From an uncultured Coriobacteriaceae bacterium (GTDB lineage Bacteria > Actinomycetota > Coriobacteriia > Coriobacteriales > Atopobiaceae), in NCBI GenBank assembly GCA_902788705.1, contig CADALE010000004.1:58128-122127 (forward strand): a stretch of DNA of 64,000 bases, in the 5' to 3' direction. Below are positions 43,028 to 51,735 of the stretch, piece by piece. Position 1 is the first letter of the stretch. The number at the start of each line of letters is the position of its first letter. The position numbers and the translations under genes are program-made. A model generated the notes under the pieces. That model saw only the letters and a program-made list of their open reading frames with translations. It made no database searches and was not told the DNA's origin.

Positions 43028-44695
43028 ATGATCGCAAATACCATTCGAGTGTGCTTTCCCGTTGCCGCCCAGGTCGTAGCCGACAAGGCGGACGAGATCA
43101 ACAAGCTCAACGTGTTTCCCGTGCCCGACGGCGACACCGGCACCAACATGTCGCTCACGCTGCAGACGGTGGTGGCCGAGGTCGAGGCGCTTCCCGCCGA
43201 CGCCTCGATGGCCGACATCGCCCATGCCATCACCCATGGCTCGCTGATGGGCGCGCGCGGCAACTCGGGCGTCATCACCAGCCAGATCCTGCGCGGCATC
43301 GCCGAGGGGTTCGTGCCCGTGAAGGGCGACACCATCACCACGGCCGACGTCGCCTCGGCGCTGCGCAACGGCGTGAAGGTGGCCTTCAAGGCCGTGCGCA
43401 AGCCGGTCGAGGGCACCATCCTCACGGTCCTGCGCGACGTCTCGGCCCGCGCCGACCAGCTTGAGAAGCAGAAGGTGCCGCTGGAGGAGGCGCTCGACGC
43501 CATCGTGGTCGAGGCCTACGAGTCGGTTGCCCGCACTCCCGAGCTGCTGCCCGTGCTGAAGGAGAACGGCGTGGTTGACTCGGGCGCCTTTGGCCTCGCC
43601 ACGTTCATCGAGGGCTTCATCAACGCCATGCAGGGAAGGGCGGGCCAGGTTTCCGACTTCGAGACCACCATTTCTTCCGACGAGGCCAAGGCCGTCGTGG
43701 CCAATGTGGTGGACATCGAGATCAACGACAGCTGGGAGGGCTCTGAGTACCGCTACTGCACCGAGTTCCTCTTCCACGCCGACAGCCCCGACTTCGACGA
43801 GGAAGCCAACCTGCGCTACCTTGCCGGCATGGGCGACTGCGAGCTGCTGGTGGGGGCCAACCCCGATTACAAGATCCACGTGCACACCAACAGGCCCGAC
43901 CGCGTGCTGCGGCACATGATTCACCGCGGCCAGATCTTCAACGTGTTCGTGCACAACATGGACCTCGAGGCGCAGGAGCGCACCGAGGGCATTCGCGCCG
44001 ACAAGCAGGCCGAGGCCGAGGCTGCCCGCAAGCCCCTGGGCTTCGTGGCGGTTGCCGCTGGCCCGGGCCAGGCGGACATTCTCTCGTCGCTGGGCGTCGA
44101 CGTGGTGGTGACGGGCGGTCAGACCATGAACCCCTCCACCGCCGACATCCTTGCCGCCATCGAGCAGTGCCATGCCGACTCGGTCATCGTGCTTCCTGAC
44201 AACGGCAACATCCGCATGGCCGCCGAGGCCGCGGTTGCCGCCTGCGACAGCTGCGTGGCTGCCGTGGTGCCCACCAAGACGGTCCCGCAGGCGTTTGCCG
44301 CCATGTTCGTGGCCGACCCCGAGGGCACGCTCGAGGACAACGTCGAGGACATGACCGACGCCATCGCCGACGTTCGTGGTGGCGAGGTCACCACCGCCGT
44401 GCGCGACTCGCAGGCTGCCGACGGCTCGCCCATCCACGCGGGTGACATCATGGGCATCGAGGACGACGCCATCACGGTGGTGGGCTCCGACGTGCAGGAA
44501 GTCACGCTCGAGCTCATCGCCCGGATGCAGGCGGACGAGGAGGGCGACACGCTCACGCTCCTTGCGGGCGAGGATCTTGACGATGAGGCTCTCGAGCGTC
44601 TGGTCGAGGCCATCGAGGAGGCCCAGCCTGACCTCGAGGTAGACCCGCATCGTGGCGAGCAGCCCCTCTATCCGGTGGTCTTCTCGATCGAGTAG
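43028..44695 (+). CDS. DAK2-domain (FakA/YloV-like) fatty-acid kinase
   Basis: A 555-residue protein. The N-terminal 200 residues are a DAK2 nucleotide domain with NKLNVFPVPDGDTGTNM (three Asp metal ligands, about residues 23-39) and GARGNSGVITSQILRG (about 74-89). The rest is the YloV-type middle and C-terminal domain with the ALPDNGNI-like segment VLPDNGNIRMA. FakA phosphorylates fatty acids bound to FakB/DegV proteins; no FakB is in this window. It lies 39 bp after Asp23, so both are probably in one operon with recG. Confidence 0.88.
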   Translation: MIANTIRVCFPVAAQVVADKADEINKLNVFPVPDGDTGTNMSLTLQTVVAEVEALPADASMADIAHAITHGSLMGARGNSGVITSQILRGIAEGFVPVKGDTITTADVASALRNGVKVAFKAVRKPVEGTILTVLRDVSARADQLEKQKVPLEEALDAIVVEAYESVARTPELLPVLKENGVVDSGAFGLATFIEGFINAMQGRAGQVSDFETTISSDEAKAVVANVVDIEINDSWEGSEYRYCTEFLFHADSPDFDEEANLRYLAGMGDCELLVGANPDYKIHVHTNRPDRVLRHMIHRGQIFNVFVHNMDLEAQERTEGIRADKQAEAEAARKPLGFVAVAAGPGQADILSSLGVDVVVTGGQTMNPSTADILAAIEQCHADSVIVLPDNGNIRMAAEAAVAACDSCVAAVVPTKTVPQAFAAMFVADPEGTLEDNVEDMTDAIADVRGGEVTTAVRDSQAADGSPIHAGDIMGIEDDAITVVGSDVQEVTLELIARMQADEEGDTLTLLAGEDLDDEALERLVEAIEEAQPDLEVDPHRGEQPLYPVVFSIE

Positions 44696-44700
44696 CCTGC

Positions 44701-46863
44701 GTGGAGCCTACGGTCGTCATCGCCGAGGCGTCGGAGCGCGTCGCGAGGACCTGCTCGCTTGCTGATGACGCGTCTCGGCTGCGCTATGTCTCGGGGGCCC
44801 GCCGCGAGGCGCTCGAGCGCATTGGCTTGGTGCGCGTGCGCGACGTGCTGCTGCACGTGCCGCACCGCTACCTTGACTTCACCAACGTAGTGAAGGTGGC
44901 CCATGCCGACGTTGGCAGCGAGGTGACCGTGGTGGTCACCGTCGACCGCGTGCGGCTCAAGCGCCCCCGGCCACGCATGCAGATCGTGGAGGTTGACGCC
45001 TGGGACGACACGGGCGTGCTGCAGGCCACGTTCTTCCGGCAGCCCTGGCTTGCCGACCAGCTGCACCACGGCGATGTGGTGGCGCTGTCGGGCAAGGTGA
45101 CCTTCGCCTATGGGTTCAAGCAGATGAAGTCGCCCTTCCACGAGGTGCTGCAGGCGGCGGGGGAGACCGGCTCGTACTCCCGCGTGCTGCCGGTGCACTC
45201 GGTGGGAGAGGGCGTCACCGCATCTTGGATGCGACGCATCGTCGCGGCCGCCCTCGAGGACGTGGGCGACGTGTGCGACTTCCTGCCGCCCGCCCTCGTG
45301 TCTGGCCATGGGCTGATGTCGTTGGCCCGGGCGCTGAGGTCGGTGCACTACCCAGCCTCGCTTGCCGAGGCTGAGGAGGCGCGGCGGCGTCTGGCCTATG
45401 ACGAGCTGCTGTGCCTCCAGCTTGCGCTGCTTACCCGCCAGAGCATCGAGCTTGGCGGTGTCAGGCCCGCACGGCACGTTGTCGACGGGCCCCACAGGAA
45501 GGCGCTTGTGGACGCGCTGCCGTTCGCGCTTACCGACGAGCAGCAGGTCTGCGTGCAGCAGATCCTTGCCGACATGGCAGCGCCGCAGGTCATGAACCGC
45601 CTGCTTCTGGGCGACGTGGGCACCGGAAAGACGGCCGTGGCCGCCGTGGCGCTGGCCGCCGTTGCCGACAGCGCCACCCAGGCGGCCGTGATGGCGCCCA
45701 CCTCGGTGCTTGCGCGCCAGTATGCCGAGAAGATCGGACCGGTGCTGGACGCCGCCGGCATCACGTGGGCGCTGGTCACGGGGTCAACGCCCGCGTCCGA
45801 GCGCGAGGACATTGCCGCTCGCATCGCCTCGGGCGAGGTCAGCGTCACCTTTGGCACGACGGCGCTGCTCTCCGACGACATCGCGTTCGCCGCGCTCACG
45901 CTCGTCGTGATTGACGAGCAGCATCGCTTTGGCGTCAACCAGCGCACCGCGCTTCGTGGCAAGGGCGCCGGCGCCGACCTGCTTACGATGTCGGCGACGC
46001 CCATTCCGCGCACGCTGGCGCTGTCGGTGTACGGCGATGTGTCGTGCTCGCGCATCACGCATCGGCCCAATCCCGGCGCGGGCATCTCCACCACCTCCAT
46101 CGCGCCCGAGAACCTTGACCTTGCCTACGGGGCCATCCGCGACGCGGTTGCCGCAGGCCACCAGGCCTATGTGGTGTGCCCCCTGGTTGACGACACCGAT
46201 GACGGAAGCGAGCTTGACGACGTGCCCGAGTCGGCGCGCAGCACCACCGCCCAGCTGCACTCGGCAACCTCCGTGGCCGCAGAGCTCGCTCGGTTCGTCT
46301 TTCCCCAGCTGAGGGTGGGCCTGCTGACGGGACCCATGCCCGTGGCCCAGAAGGACGAGGTCATGGCGAAGTTTCGAGCGGGCCAGATAGACGTGCTGGT
46401 CTCCACGACGGTCATCGAGGTGGGCGTGGACGTGCCCAACGCCACGGTGATGCTGGTGCACGATGCCGACCGGTTTGGCCTGGCCACCCTGCACCAGCTG
46501 CGCGGCCGCGTGGGACGAGGGAGCGTGGCGGGCACCGTGTACCTTGCCTGTGCCGCAAAGCGCGGCACCCCGGCACGCCAGCGCCTCGATGCCCTGGAGG
46601 CCACGTCCGACGGGTTCGAGCTGGCCGAGCTCGACCTGAGGCTGCGCCACGAGGGCGAGGTGCTGGGATACCGTCAGCATGGTGGTGTCTCGCTTTCCAT
46701 CTGCGACCTTGGCAGCGACACCGACCTCGTGGAATGGGCCCACCATGATGCCCGCGAGCTTGCCGGGAGTGACCCCACGCTTGCCTCTGCGTCCCTGCAG
46801 CCCCTGGCGCTTGAGGTGCGCGACCGCTTTGGCGCCTACTTCGAGGAGGTCGAGCGCGCATGA
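44701..46863 (+). CDS. recG: ATP-dependent DNA helicase RecG
   Basis: Reverses stalled forks and branch-migrates DNA. The 720-residue protein has the N-terminal wedge/OB domain (VPHRYLDFTN, with an AYGFKQMKSPFHEV segment near residue 138), the SF2 core with LLGDVGTGKTAVA, VVIDEQHRFGVNQR (DEQH box), MSATPIPRTLALSVYGD, and the C-terminal LRGRVGRG. Start GTG is 5 bp after the DAK2 gene. It overlaps rsmD by 4 bp (ATGA). Confidence 0.95.
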   Translation: MEPTVVIAEASERVARTCSLADDASRLRYVSGARREALERIGLVRVRDVLLHVPHRYLDFTNVVKVAHADVGSEVTVVVTVDRVRLKRPRPRMQIVEVDAWDDTGVLQATFFRQPWLADQLHHGDVVALSGKVTFAYGFKQMKSPFHEVLQAAGETGSYSRVLPVHSVGEGVTASWMRRIVAAALEDVGDVCDFLPPALVSGHGLMSLARALRSVHYPASLAEAEEARRRLAYDELLCLQLALLTRQSIELGGVRPARHVVDGPHRKALVDALPFALTDEQQVCVQQILADMAAPQVMNRLLLGDVGTGKTAVAAVALAAVADSATQAAVMAPTSVLARQYAEKIGPVLDAAGITWALVTGSTPASEREDIAARIASGEVSVTFGTTALLSDDIAFAALTLVVIDEQHRFGVNQRTALRGKGAGADLLTMSATPIPRTLALSVYGDVSCSRITHRPNPGAGISTTSIAPENLDLAYGAIRDAVAAGHQAYVVCPLVDDTDDGSELDDVPESARSTTAQLHSATSVAAELARFVFPQLRVGLLTGPMPVAQKDEVMAKFRAGQIDVLVSTTVIEVGVDVPNATVMLVHDADRFGLATLHQLRGRVGRGSVAGTVYLACAAKRGTPARQRLDALEATSDGFELAELDLRLRHEGEVLGYRQHGGVSLSICDLGSDTDLVEWAHHDARELAGSDPTLASASLQPLALEVRDRFGAYFEEVERA

Positions 46864-47444
46864 GGATCGTAGGCGGCAGATGGCGGGGCCACCCCATCGA
46901 GGCGCCCGAGGGACGCGACGTGACGCGTCCCACCACCGACCGCACGCGCGAGCAGATGGCGTCGATGGTGCTGTCGGCCTTTGGGCTGGACCTCTCCGAG
47001 GTGTCGGTGCTTGACGCCTTCGCGGGCTCGGGCGCCATCGGGCTCGAGCTGCTCTCTCGTGGGGCCAGGCGCTGCACCTTCGTGGACATGGACCGGAAGG
47101 CGGCGGCGCGCGTGCGCAGGAACGCCGAAGCGCTTGGGGCTACGCGCCAGGAGTTTGCGGTGGTGACGGGTGACGTTGCCAAGCTCGTTGCACGTGGGCC
47201 CCTGCCCAACGCGCCGTTCTCGCTTCTGGTGCTTGACCCGCCCTACGCCATGCCGGTGGCGCAGGTGGCCAGCCTCGTCGAGGGGCTTGTCGCGTCGGGC
47301 CAGCTTGCCCCTGGTGCCGTGGTGCTGTACGAGCGGGCGAGCAAGGCGGAGGGGCTTGCGCTTGCGCACGCCCGTATCGAGAAGTCAAAGTCGCACGGCA
47401 CCACCGCCGTCGACCTGCTGGTGATGGGAGACCCTGATGAATGA
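46860..47444 (+). CDS. rsmD: 16S rRNA (guanine-966-N2)-methyltransferase RsmD
   Basis: A 194-residue methyltransferase with MRIVGGRWRGHPIEAPEG, RPTTDRTREQM, a DAFAGSGAIGLELLSRGA SAM loop and the LDPPYAMP catalytic motif (about residues 125-132). Starts within recG and overlaps coaD by 8 bp, so the three are coupled. rsmD-coaD is a conserved pair. Confidence 0.95.
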   Translation: MRIVGGRWRGHPIEAPEGRDVTRPTTDRTREQMASMVLSAFGLDLSEVSVLDAFAGSGAIGLELLSRGARRCTFVDMDRKAAARVRRNAEALGATRQEFAVVTGDVAKLVARGPLPNAPFSLLVLDPPYAMPVAQVASLVEGLVASGQLAPGAVVLYERASKAEGLALAHARIEKSKSHGTTAVDLLVMGDPDE

Positions 47445-47949
47445 GCAGACGCATGTGACGCACGTGGTGGTGCCCGGCACGTTCGACCCGGTCACCTTCG
47501 GGCACATCGACGTGATCATGCGGGCACACCGCCTGTTTCCGCTTGTGACGGTGGCTGTGGCCGCCTCGCCGGGCAAGAACGGCACGGCGCGCACGTTCTC
47601 GCTTGACGAGCGGGTCGAGCTCATCCGCGCCTCGCTCGAGGAGGCCGGCATGCCCGACGGCATCGACGTCCAGCCCTTCAGCGGGCTGCTCATGGACTTC
47701 TGCCGCGAGGTGGGGGCGGGCGGCGTGGTGAAGGGCCTGCGCGCCATGACCGACTTCGAGTACGAGCTGCAGCAGGCCGACCTCAACTATCGCCTGAGCC
47801 CCGGCGTCGAGTCCATCTTCGTCATGGGCAGCCCCGAGTTTGGCTACGTGTCATCGTCCATCGTGCGCGAGCTGGCGGCGCTGGGCTCCGACGTCGACTT
47901 CCTGGTGCCCAAGCCCGTGGCGCAGGCCCTCAGGCGTCGCTTCGGCTAG
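47437..47949 (+). CDS. coaD: Phosphopantetheine adenylyltransferase
   Basis: Fourth step of coenzyme A synthesis. The 170-residue protein has GTFDPVTFGHIDVIMRA (the T/H-x-G-H nucleotidyltransferase motif), GGVVKGLRAMTDFEYE and SSSIVRELAALG, all typical. Normal length. A hairpin follows the stop. Confidence 0.96.
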   Translation: MNEQTHVTHVVVPGTFDPVTFGHIDVIMRAHRLFPLVTVAVAASPGKNGTARTFSLDERVELIRASLEEAGMPDGIDVQPFSGLLMDFCREVGAGGVVKGLRAMTDFEYELQQADLNYRLSPGVESIFVMGSPEFGYVSSSIVRELAALGSDVDFLVPKPVAQALRRRFG

Positions 47950-47970
47950 GATTCGCCACTCGGCAACACC

Positions 47971-47991
47971 CAGCACCAGCACATGGTGCTG
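47971..47991 (+). terminator. Possible weak terminator after coaD
   Basis: CAGCACCA (47971-47978) pairs with TGGTGCTG (47984-47991) around a 5-nt loop, followed by CTATAACTTT. It could instead be a regulatory inverted repeat next to the promoter of the following gene. Confidence 0.4.
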
Positions 47992-48117
47992 CTATAACTT
48001 TCGTGCGTAGTGGGGCACTATGCACGAGTTCTGCTATCCTAGCTATGGATTGTGGGCCTTTGCGCCTCTTTTGGGCGGTGGCCGCGTGTGTGATACCTTC
48101 GTGAAAGGAGACCTGGG

Positions 48118-48615
48118 ATGCAGCCAGGCGAGGAGATCGAGAGCTTGCTTAACGAGCTCGAGCAGATCGTCAGCGAAGCCAGGGCGCCGCTGACCGGTGG
48201 CGGACAGAAGAAGATCGTGGATGCCCAGGACATCTACGAGATTCTCGATGAGATCCGCCGCATCTTCCCCGACGAGTTCATGCTTGCCCGTCGCATCGTG
48301 AAGGAGGAGGCCGAGACCCTCGAGCGCGCCCAGCAGCAGGCCGACTCCATCGTGGCCGACGCCCAGCAGCAGGCCATGATCCTCGCGGGCGACCAGGAGA
48401 TTGTGCGCCTCTCCCAGCAGCAGGCCGAGCAGATTCGCGACCAGGCCCTGCAGTACGAGCGCGACACCCGCTACAACGCCGAGGAGTACGCCGACACGGT
48501 GTTGGCGCACCTCGAGGACAACCTCAAGTCGCTCACCAACTCGGTCACGCGCGTGCGCCAGACGCTCAACGAGAACGCCGGCCCCCGCAACACCTCCAAC
48601 AACGTCGACTGGTAG
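48118..48615 (+). CDS. Coiled-coil protein of unknown function (ATPase subunit B/DivIVA-like appearance)
   Basis: A 165-residue, Gln/Glu/Ala-rich protein with a long predicted coiled coil (about residues 65-150), including QQQADSIVADAQQQAMIL. It begins with a short helical domain (MQPGEEIESLLNELEQIV) and a VDAQDIYEILDEIRRIFPDEF segment. Proteins of this kind are found between coaD and DUF177 in related bacteria but have no firm role; resemblance to ATP-synthase b or DivIVA is only that of coiled coils. AAAGGAG precedes the ATG. Confidence 0.7.
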   Translation: MQPGEEIESLLNELEQIVSEARAPLTGGGQKKIVDAQDIYEILDEIRRIFPDEFMLARRIVKEEAETLERAQQQADSIVADAQQQAMILAGDQEIVRLSQQQAEQIRDQALQYERDTRYNAEEYADTVLAHLEDNLKSLTNSVTRVRQTLNENAGPRNTSNNVDW

Positions 48616-48620
48616 CCATC

Positions 48621-49184
48621 GTGGAACAGCTCATAGCCGTCCTTGACGAGCGGCTTGCCAATGCGGGCGACACGCTGCCCGTGGCGGGTCGCCTTGACAT
48701 GGACTCGTACTCTCTGGGAAACCACGACTTCGAGCTCCCGGAGGGCATCGACTACGACCTCATGCTTACCAACGCGGGCGAGGGCATCCTTGCGACGGGC
48801 ATGCTGCGCGCGCACGTGGTGGGCACCTGCGACCGATGCCTCGATCCCGCCGAGTTCGACGTGGTGGGCGAGGTGGACGAGTACTACCTCTTCGAGGAGC
48901 CCGCAACCCCCATCGAGGTTGACGATGATGACGAGGCCGACTGGTCGCTGGTGGGCGACGACCATACCATCGACCTCACCGACGCGCTCTCGTCGGCGCT
49001 GCTGATGGAGACGCCCTACGTGGTCCTGTGCAAGGAGGACTGCCTGGGCCTCTGCCCGGTGTGCGGAGCCAACCTCAACGAGGAGGACTGCGGGCACGCC
49101 GCCCAGCTGGAGCAGCAGCGCGAGGACGAGCGCCTCGCGTCAAGCCCCTTCGCGGCGCTGCGTGACCTCAAGCTGGACGACTAG
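48621..49184 (+). CDS. DUF177/YceD family protein
   Basis: A 187-residue acidic protein with the DUF177 motif CDRCLDPAEFDV (about residues 70-81) and a C-terminal CKEDCLGLCPVCGANLN zinc-type Cys cluster. YceD proteins are encoded before rpmF almost universally and are implicated in 23S rRNA or ribosome assembly. GTG start, 5 bp after the coiled-coil gene. The position directly before rpmF matches the family. Confidence 0.92.
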   Translation: MEQLIAVLDERLANAGDTLPVAGRLDMDSYSLGNHDFELPEGIDYDLMLTNAGEGILATGMLRAHVVGTCDRCLDPAEFDVVGEVDEYYLFEEPATPIEVDDDDEADWSLVGDDHTIDLTDALSSALLMETPYVVLCKEDCLGLCPVCGANLNEEDCGHAAQLEQQREDERLASSPFAALRDLKLDD

Positions 49185-49266
49185 GCTTGCCGCTCGCGTG
49201 GCGCGCCGTCCCAGACCTGCTCCAACCTGTGAGGTCTTCGTGATGGTGCCGTGTGGTTTGCTTATG

Positions 49267-49275
49267 TGGTATAGT
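49267..49275 (+). promoter_or_regulatory. Extended -10 promoter of rpmF
   Basis: TGGTATAGT (TGn plus TATAGT) lies 77 bp before the rpmF start. The -35 region is weak, as is usual for extended -10 promoters. Confidence 0.45.
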
Positions 49276-49351
49276 GTCTCCTTGCATGTCGAGAAGGCAA
49301 CGCCGTCCGTACGTGGTGCGGACGTGAAGTGAAAAGCAAGAGAGGTTCAAG

Positions 49352-49531
49352 ATGGCAGTTCCTAAGCAAAAGAAGGGCCGCTCCGCGACGAACACCCGTC
49401 GTTCGGCCAACAGCAAGCTCGCCGCCCCCGCACGCTCCACGTGCCCGCAGTGCGGTGCTCCCAAGCTTCCGCATCACGTGTGCCCCAACTGTGGCTACTA
49501 CAAGGACCGTGAGGTCGTCGTCACCGAGTAG
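49352..49531 (+). CDS. rpmF: 50S ribosomal protein L32 (zinc-binding form)
   Basis: A 59-residue protein with the L32 start MAVPKQKKGRSATNTRRS and a zinc ribbon CPQC...CPNC (from about residue 32). The ATG follows AAGAGAGG. It sits between DUF177 and plsX, the standard order, with a hairpin terminator between it and plsX. Confidence 0.97.
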   Translation: MAVPKQKKGRSATNTRRSANSKLAAPARSTCPQCGAPKLPHHVCPNCGYYKDREVVVTE

Positions 49532-49554
49532 CCCTCGTGCGATAGCATGGATCT

Positions 49555-49588
49555 GAGGCCGGCCCCTCACGAGGGGCGGCCTCTTTTT
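49555..49588 (+). terminator. Terminator or attenuator between rpmF and plsX
   Basis: GAGGCC-GGCCCCTC (49555-49568) pairs with GAGGGGCGGCCTC (49571-49583) with one bulge, followed by TTTTT. plsX starts only 14 bp after the T-run, so partial read-through is likely needed unless plsX has its own promoter. Confidence 0.75.
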
Positions 49589-49601
49589 GTAAGGAGGAGT
49601 C

Positions 49602-50603
49602 ATGGTAACCATCTGCGTAGACGCCATGGGCGGCGACACCGGTCCCGAGGTCGTGCTGGAGGGCATCGCCGAGGCACTCGAGGCCGACGCAGACCTGCAG
49701 GTGCTGGTAGCCGGCAACGACGAGGTGGTCACTCCCTTCTGCCAGGGTCACGAGCGCGCGCTGCCCCTCGTGACCACCGAGGCCATCGCCATGGACGAGC
49801 ACCCGGCGCAGGCTGTGCGCGCCAAGCGCGACTCCTCGATCGTGCGGGGATGCCAGGAGGTGCGCCATGGCGAGGCCGACGGGTTCTTCTCGGCTGGGTC
49901 GACCGGCGCCATACTTGCGGCCGCCACCATGACGGTGGGCCGCATCAAGGGCATCAGACGCCCCGCGCTGGCCACCGCCATCCCCGGCTCCACCGGCAGG
50001 CGTACCGTGATGATAGACATGGGCGCCAACGCGCAGACCACGTCCGAGATGATCGTGCAGTTCGCGCACATGGGGCGCGCCTATGCCAAGGTGACGCTTG
50101 GCGTGGAGGAACCCAAGGTGGCGCTGCTGTGCAACGGCGAGGAGGAGACCAAGGGCTCCGACCAGGCGCTCGAGTATCATCAGGCGCTCGTGCAGGCGGG
50201 CTCGTGGTTTGCGGGCAACGCCGAGGGAACCGACCTTCTGGCCGGCCGCTACGACGTCATCGTGAGTGACGGCTTTACCGGCAACGTCGCGCTGAAGACC
50301 CTCGAGGGCACGGCCAAGTACATCGTGGGCGAGCTCAAGAAGGCAGTGAAGTCATCCAAGCTCATGGCCATCGGCGCGCTGCTGCTCAAGCCCGCGCTCA
50401 AGAAGGTTGCGGCCGACCTCTCGGGCGACGAGTACGGCGGCGCCGTGCTGCTGGGCCTCAAGGCCCCGGTCATCATCGGCCATGGGGCCACGAGCGCCAC
50501 GGCGGTTCGCAACGGCACGCTGGTGTGCGCCAAGGCGGTGCGTGCGGGCCTGGTGCAAAGGATCGAGGCTGACGTCGAAGCCGAGGTCGAGGAGGCCTCC
50601 TGA
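49602..50603 (+). CDS. plsX: Phosphate acyltransferase PlsX
   Basis: Makes acyl-phosphate from acyl-ACP for phospholipid synthesis. A 333-residue protein with VDAMGGDTGPEVVLEG at the N-terminus, FFSAGSTGAILAAATM, DMGANAQTTSEMIVQFA and VSDGFTGNVALKTLEG, all family blocks. AAGGAGG precedes the ATG. acpP follows after 139 bp. Confidence 0.96.
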   Translation: MVTICVDAMGGDTGPEVVLEGIAEALEADADLQVLVAGNDEVVTPFCQGHERALPLVTTEAIAMDEHPAQAVRAKRDSSIVRGCQEVRHGEADGFFSAGSTGAILAAATMTVGRIKGIRRPALATAIPGSTGRRTVMIDMGANAQTTSEMIVQFAHMGRAYAKVTLGVEEPKVALLCNGEEETKGSDQALEYHQALVQAGSWFAGNAEGTDLLAGRYDVIVSDGFTGNVALKTLEGTAKYIVGELKKAVKSSKLMAIGALLLKPALKKVAADLSGDEYGGAVLLGLKAPVIIGHGATSATAVRNGTLVCAKAVRAGLVQRIEADVEAEVEEAS

Positions 50604-50742
50604 CGCACCGCCTATGGACCGCTCGCAGCCGGGCTGGTCTTTTTATCATGCTGGGGGGCAAGGCTTCACATTTCCTCCCGCGTTGGGCAAAATGAATAAG
50701 ATTGCACCGTGCCCCGTCGGGGGCTTGGACAGAGGAGCACAC

Positions 50743-50979
50743 ATGGACCGCGATGCCATCCTTGCCAAGGTCATTGCTATCACCGCCGAGTCGCTCGAGG
50801 TCGAGGCCGACGAGCTTTCCGAGGCAACCGACTTCCGCCAGCTTGGGGCCGACTCCTTCGACCTGCTCGAGCTGGTCACCGCCTTCGAGGACGAGTTCGG
50901 CCTCACGATGGACGATGACGCGCTCGCCGAGATCGTCACCGTGTCCGACGCGGTCGAGGCCATCTCCCAAGCCCAGTAG
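50743..50979 (+). CDS. acpP: Acyl carrier protein
   Basis: A 78-residue acidic protein with the phosphopantetheine-attachment motif GADSFDLLEL (Ser at about residue 38) and the VEADELSEATDF helix. It carries acyl chains for the adjacent plsX reaction and for fatty-acid synthesis. AGAGGAG is before the ATG; rnc follows after 9 bp, so both are one transcript. Confidence 0.95.
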   Translation: MDRDAILAKVIAITAESLEVEADELSEATDFRQLGADSFDLLELVTAFEDEFGLTMDDDALAEIVTVSDAVEAISQAQ

Positions 50980-50988
50980 GTACCGCAG

Positions 50989-51711
50989 TTGAAGCTGCAT
51001 CGACGCATTGAGGCCGTTCAGGGGATAGTGAACCACCAGTTCCAGGACGAGGGACTGGTGGTGGCTGCGCTTACGCACCCTTCCGCCGCGGAGGGCAAGG
51101 ACGTCTCGGCGTCGTATGAGCGGCTCGAGTTCCTAGGCGACGCGATTCTGGGGGCGGTCATCGCCGAGGAGGTGTACACGCGGTTCCCGTCCATGGACGA
51201 AGGCCAGCTCACCGACCTCAAGATAGCCCTCGTTTCGGGCAAGACGCTGTCTGCGGCGTCCGAGTCGCTGGGGCTTGCCCAGCTCATCATGGTGGGCGAG
51301 TCCGAGGCCGGCACGCATGGCCGCGGTATGCGCTCGGCCCTCGAGGACGTGTTCGAGGCGCTGGTGGGCGCCCTCTACCTTGACGGCGGCGCAGAGGCGG
51401 CGCGGCAGTTCGTGCTGTCGGTGCTGGGGCCCTCCATCACGCCCGAGACCATCGAGCGCGCAGCGAACCCCAAGACCCGCCTGCAGCAGCTTACCCAGTC
51501 GGGAACCATGCACATGACCCCCACCTACAAGCTCGAGGGCACGTCGGGACCGGCCCACAGCCTCACCTTTACGTCGGTGGCCCTTCTGGACGGGCGTCGC
51601 GTGGGACGAGGCAGCGGCCCATCCAAGAAGGAGTCGGAGAACGCTGCCGCGGCCGACGCCATCAGCCGCATCGAGGAAGATCCCCATGCCGCCTGGGCGG
51701 ACATGGATTAG
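50989..51711 (+). CDS. rnc: Ribonuclease III
   Basis: Cleaves double-stranded RNA, including rRNA precursors. The 240-residue protein has ERLEFLGDAILGAVI (about residues 44-58, the catalytic signature), ALEDVFEALVGALYLDGG with the second acidic pair, and a C-terminal dsRNA-binding domain. The start is TTG 50989 with a poor ribosome site; the family N-terminus (IEAVQGIVNHQF) requires a start before the next candidate GTG at 51028, so translation may depend on coupling with acpP. Confidence 0.93.
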   Translation: MKLHRRIEAVQGIVNHQFQDEGLVVAALTHPSAAEGKDVSASYERLEFLGDAILGAVIAEEVYTRFPSMDEGQLTDLKIALVSGKTLSAASESLGLAQLIMVGESEAGTHGRGMRSALEDVFEALVGALYLDGGAEAARQFVLSVLGPSITPETIERAANPKTRLQQLTQSGTMHMTPTYKLEGTSGPAHSLTFTSVALLDGRRVGRGSGPSKKESENAAAADAISRIEEDPHAAWADMD

Positions 51712-51735
51712 CGGCAGGAAGGCAGCTGACCGGAC

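Noticed and set aside
42626..44650. 674-codon open frame on the minus strand
   Set aside because: It is the antisense shadow of the Asp23 and DAK2 genes, rich in His/Val/Gly as expected from GC-rich complementary codons, with no motif or ribosome site.
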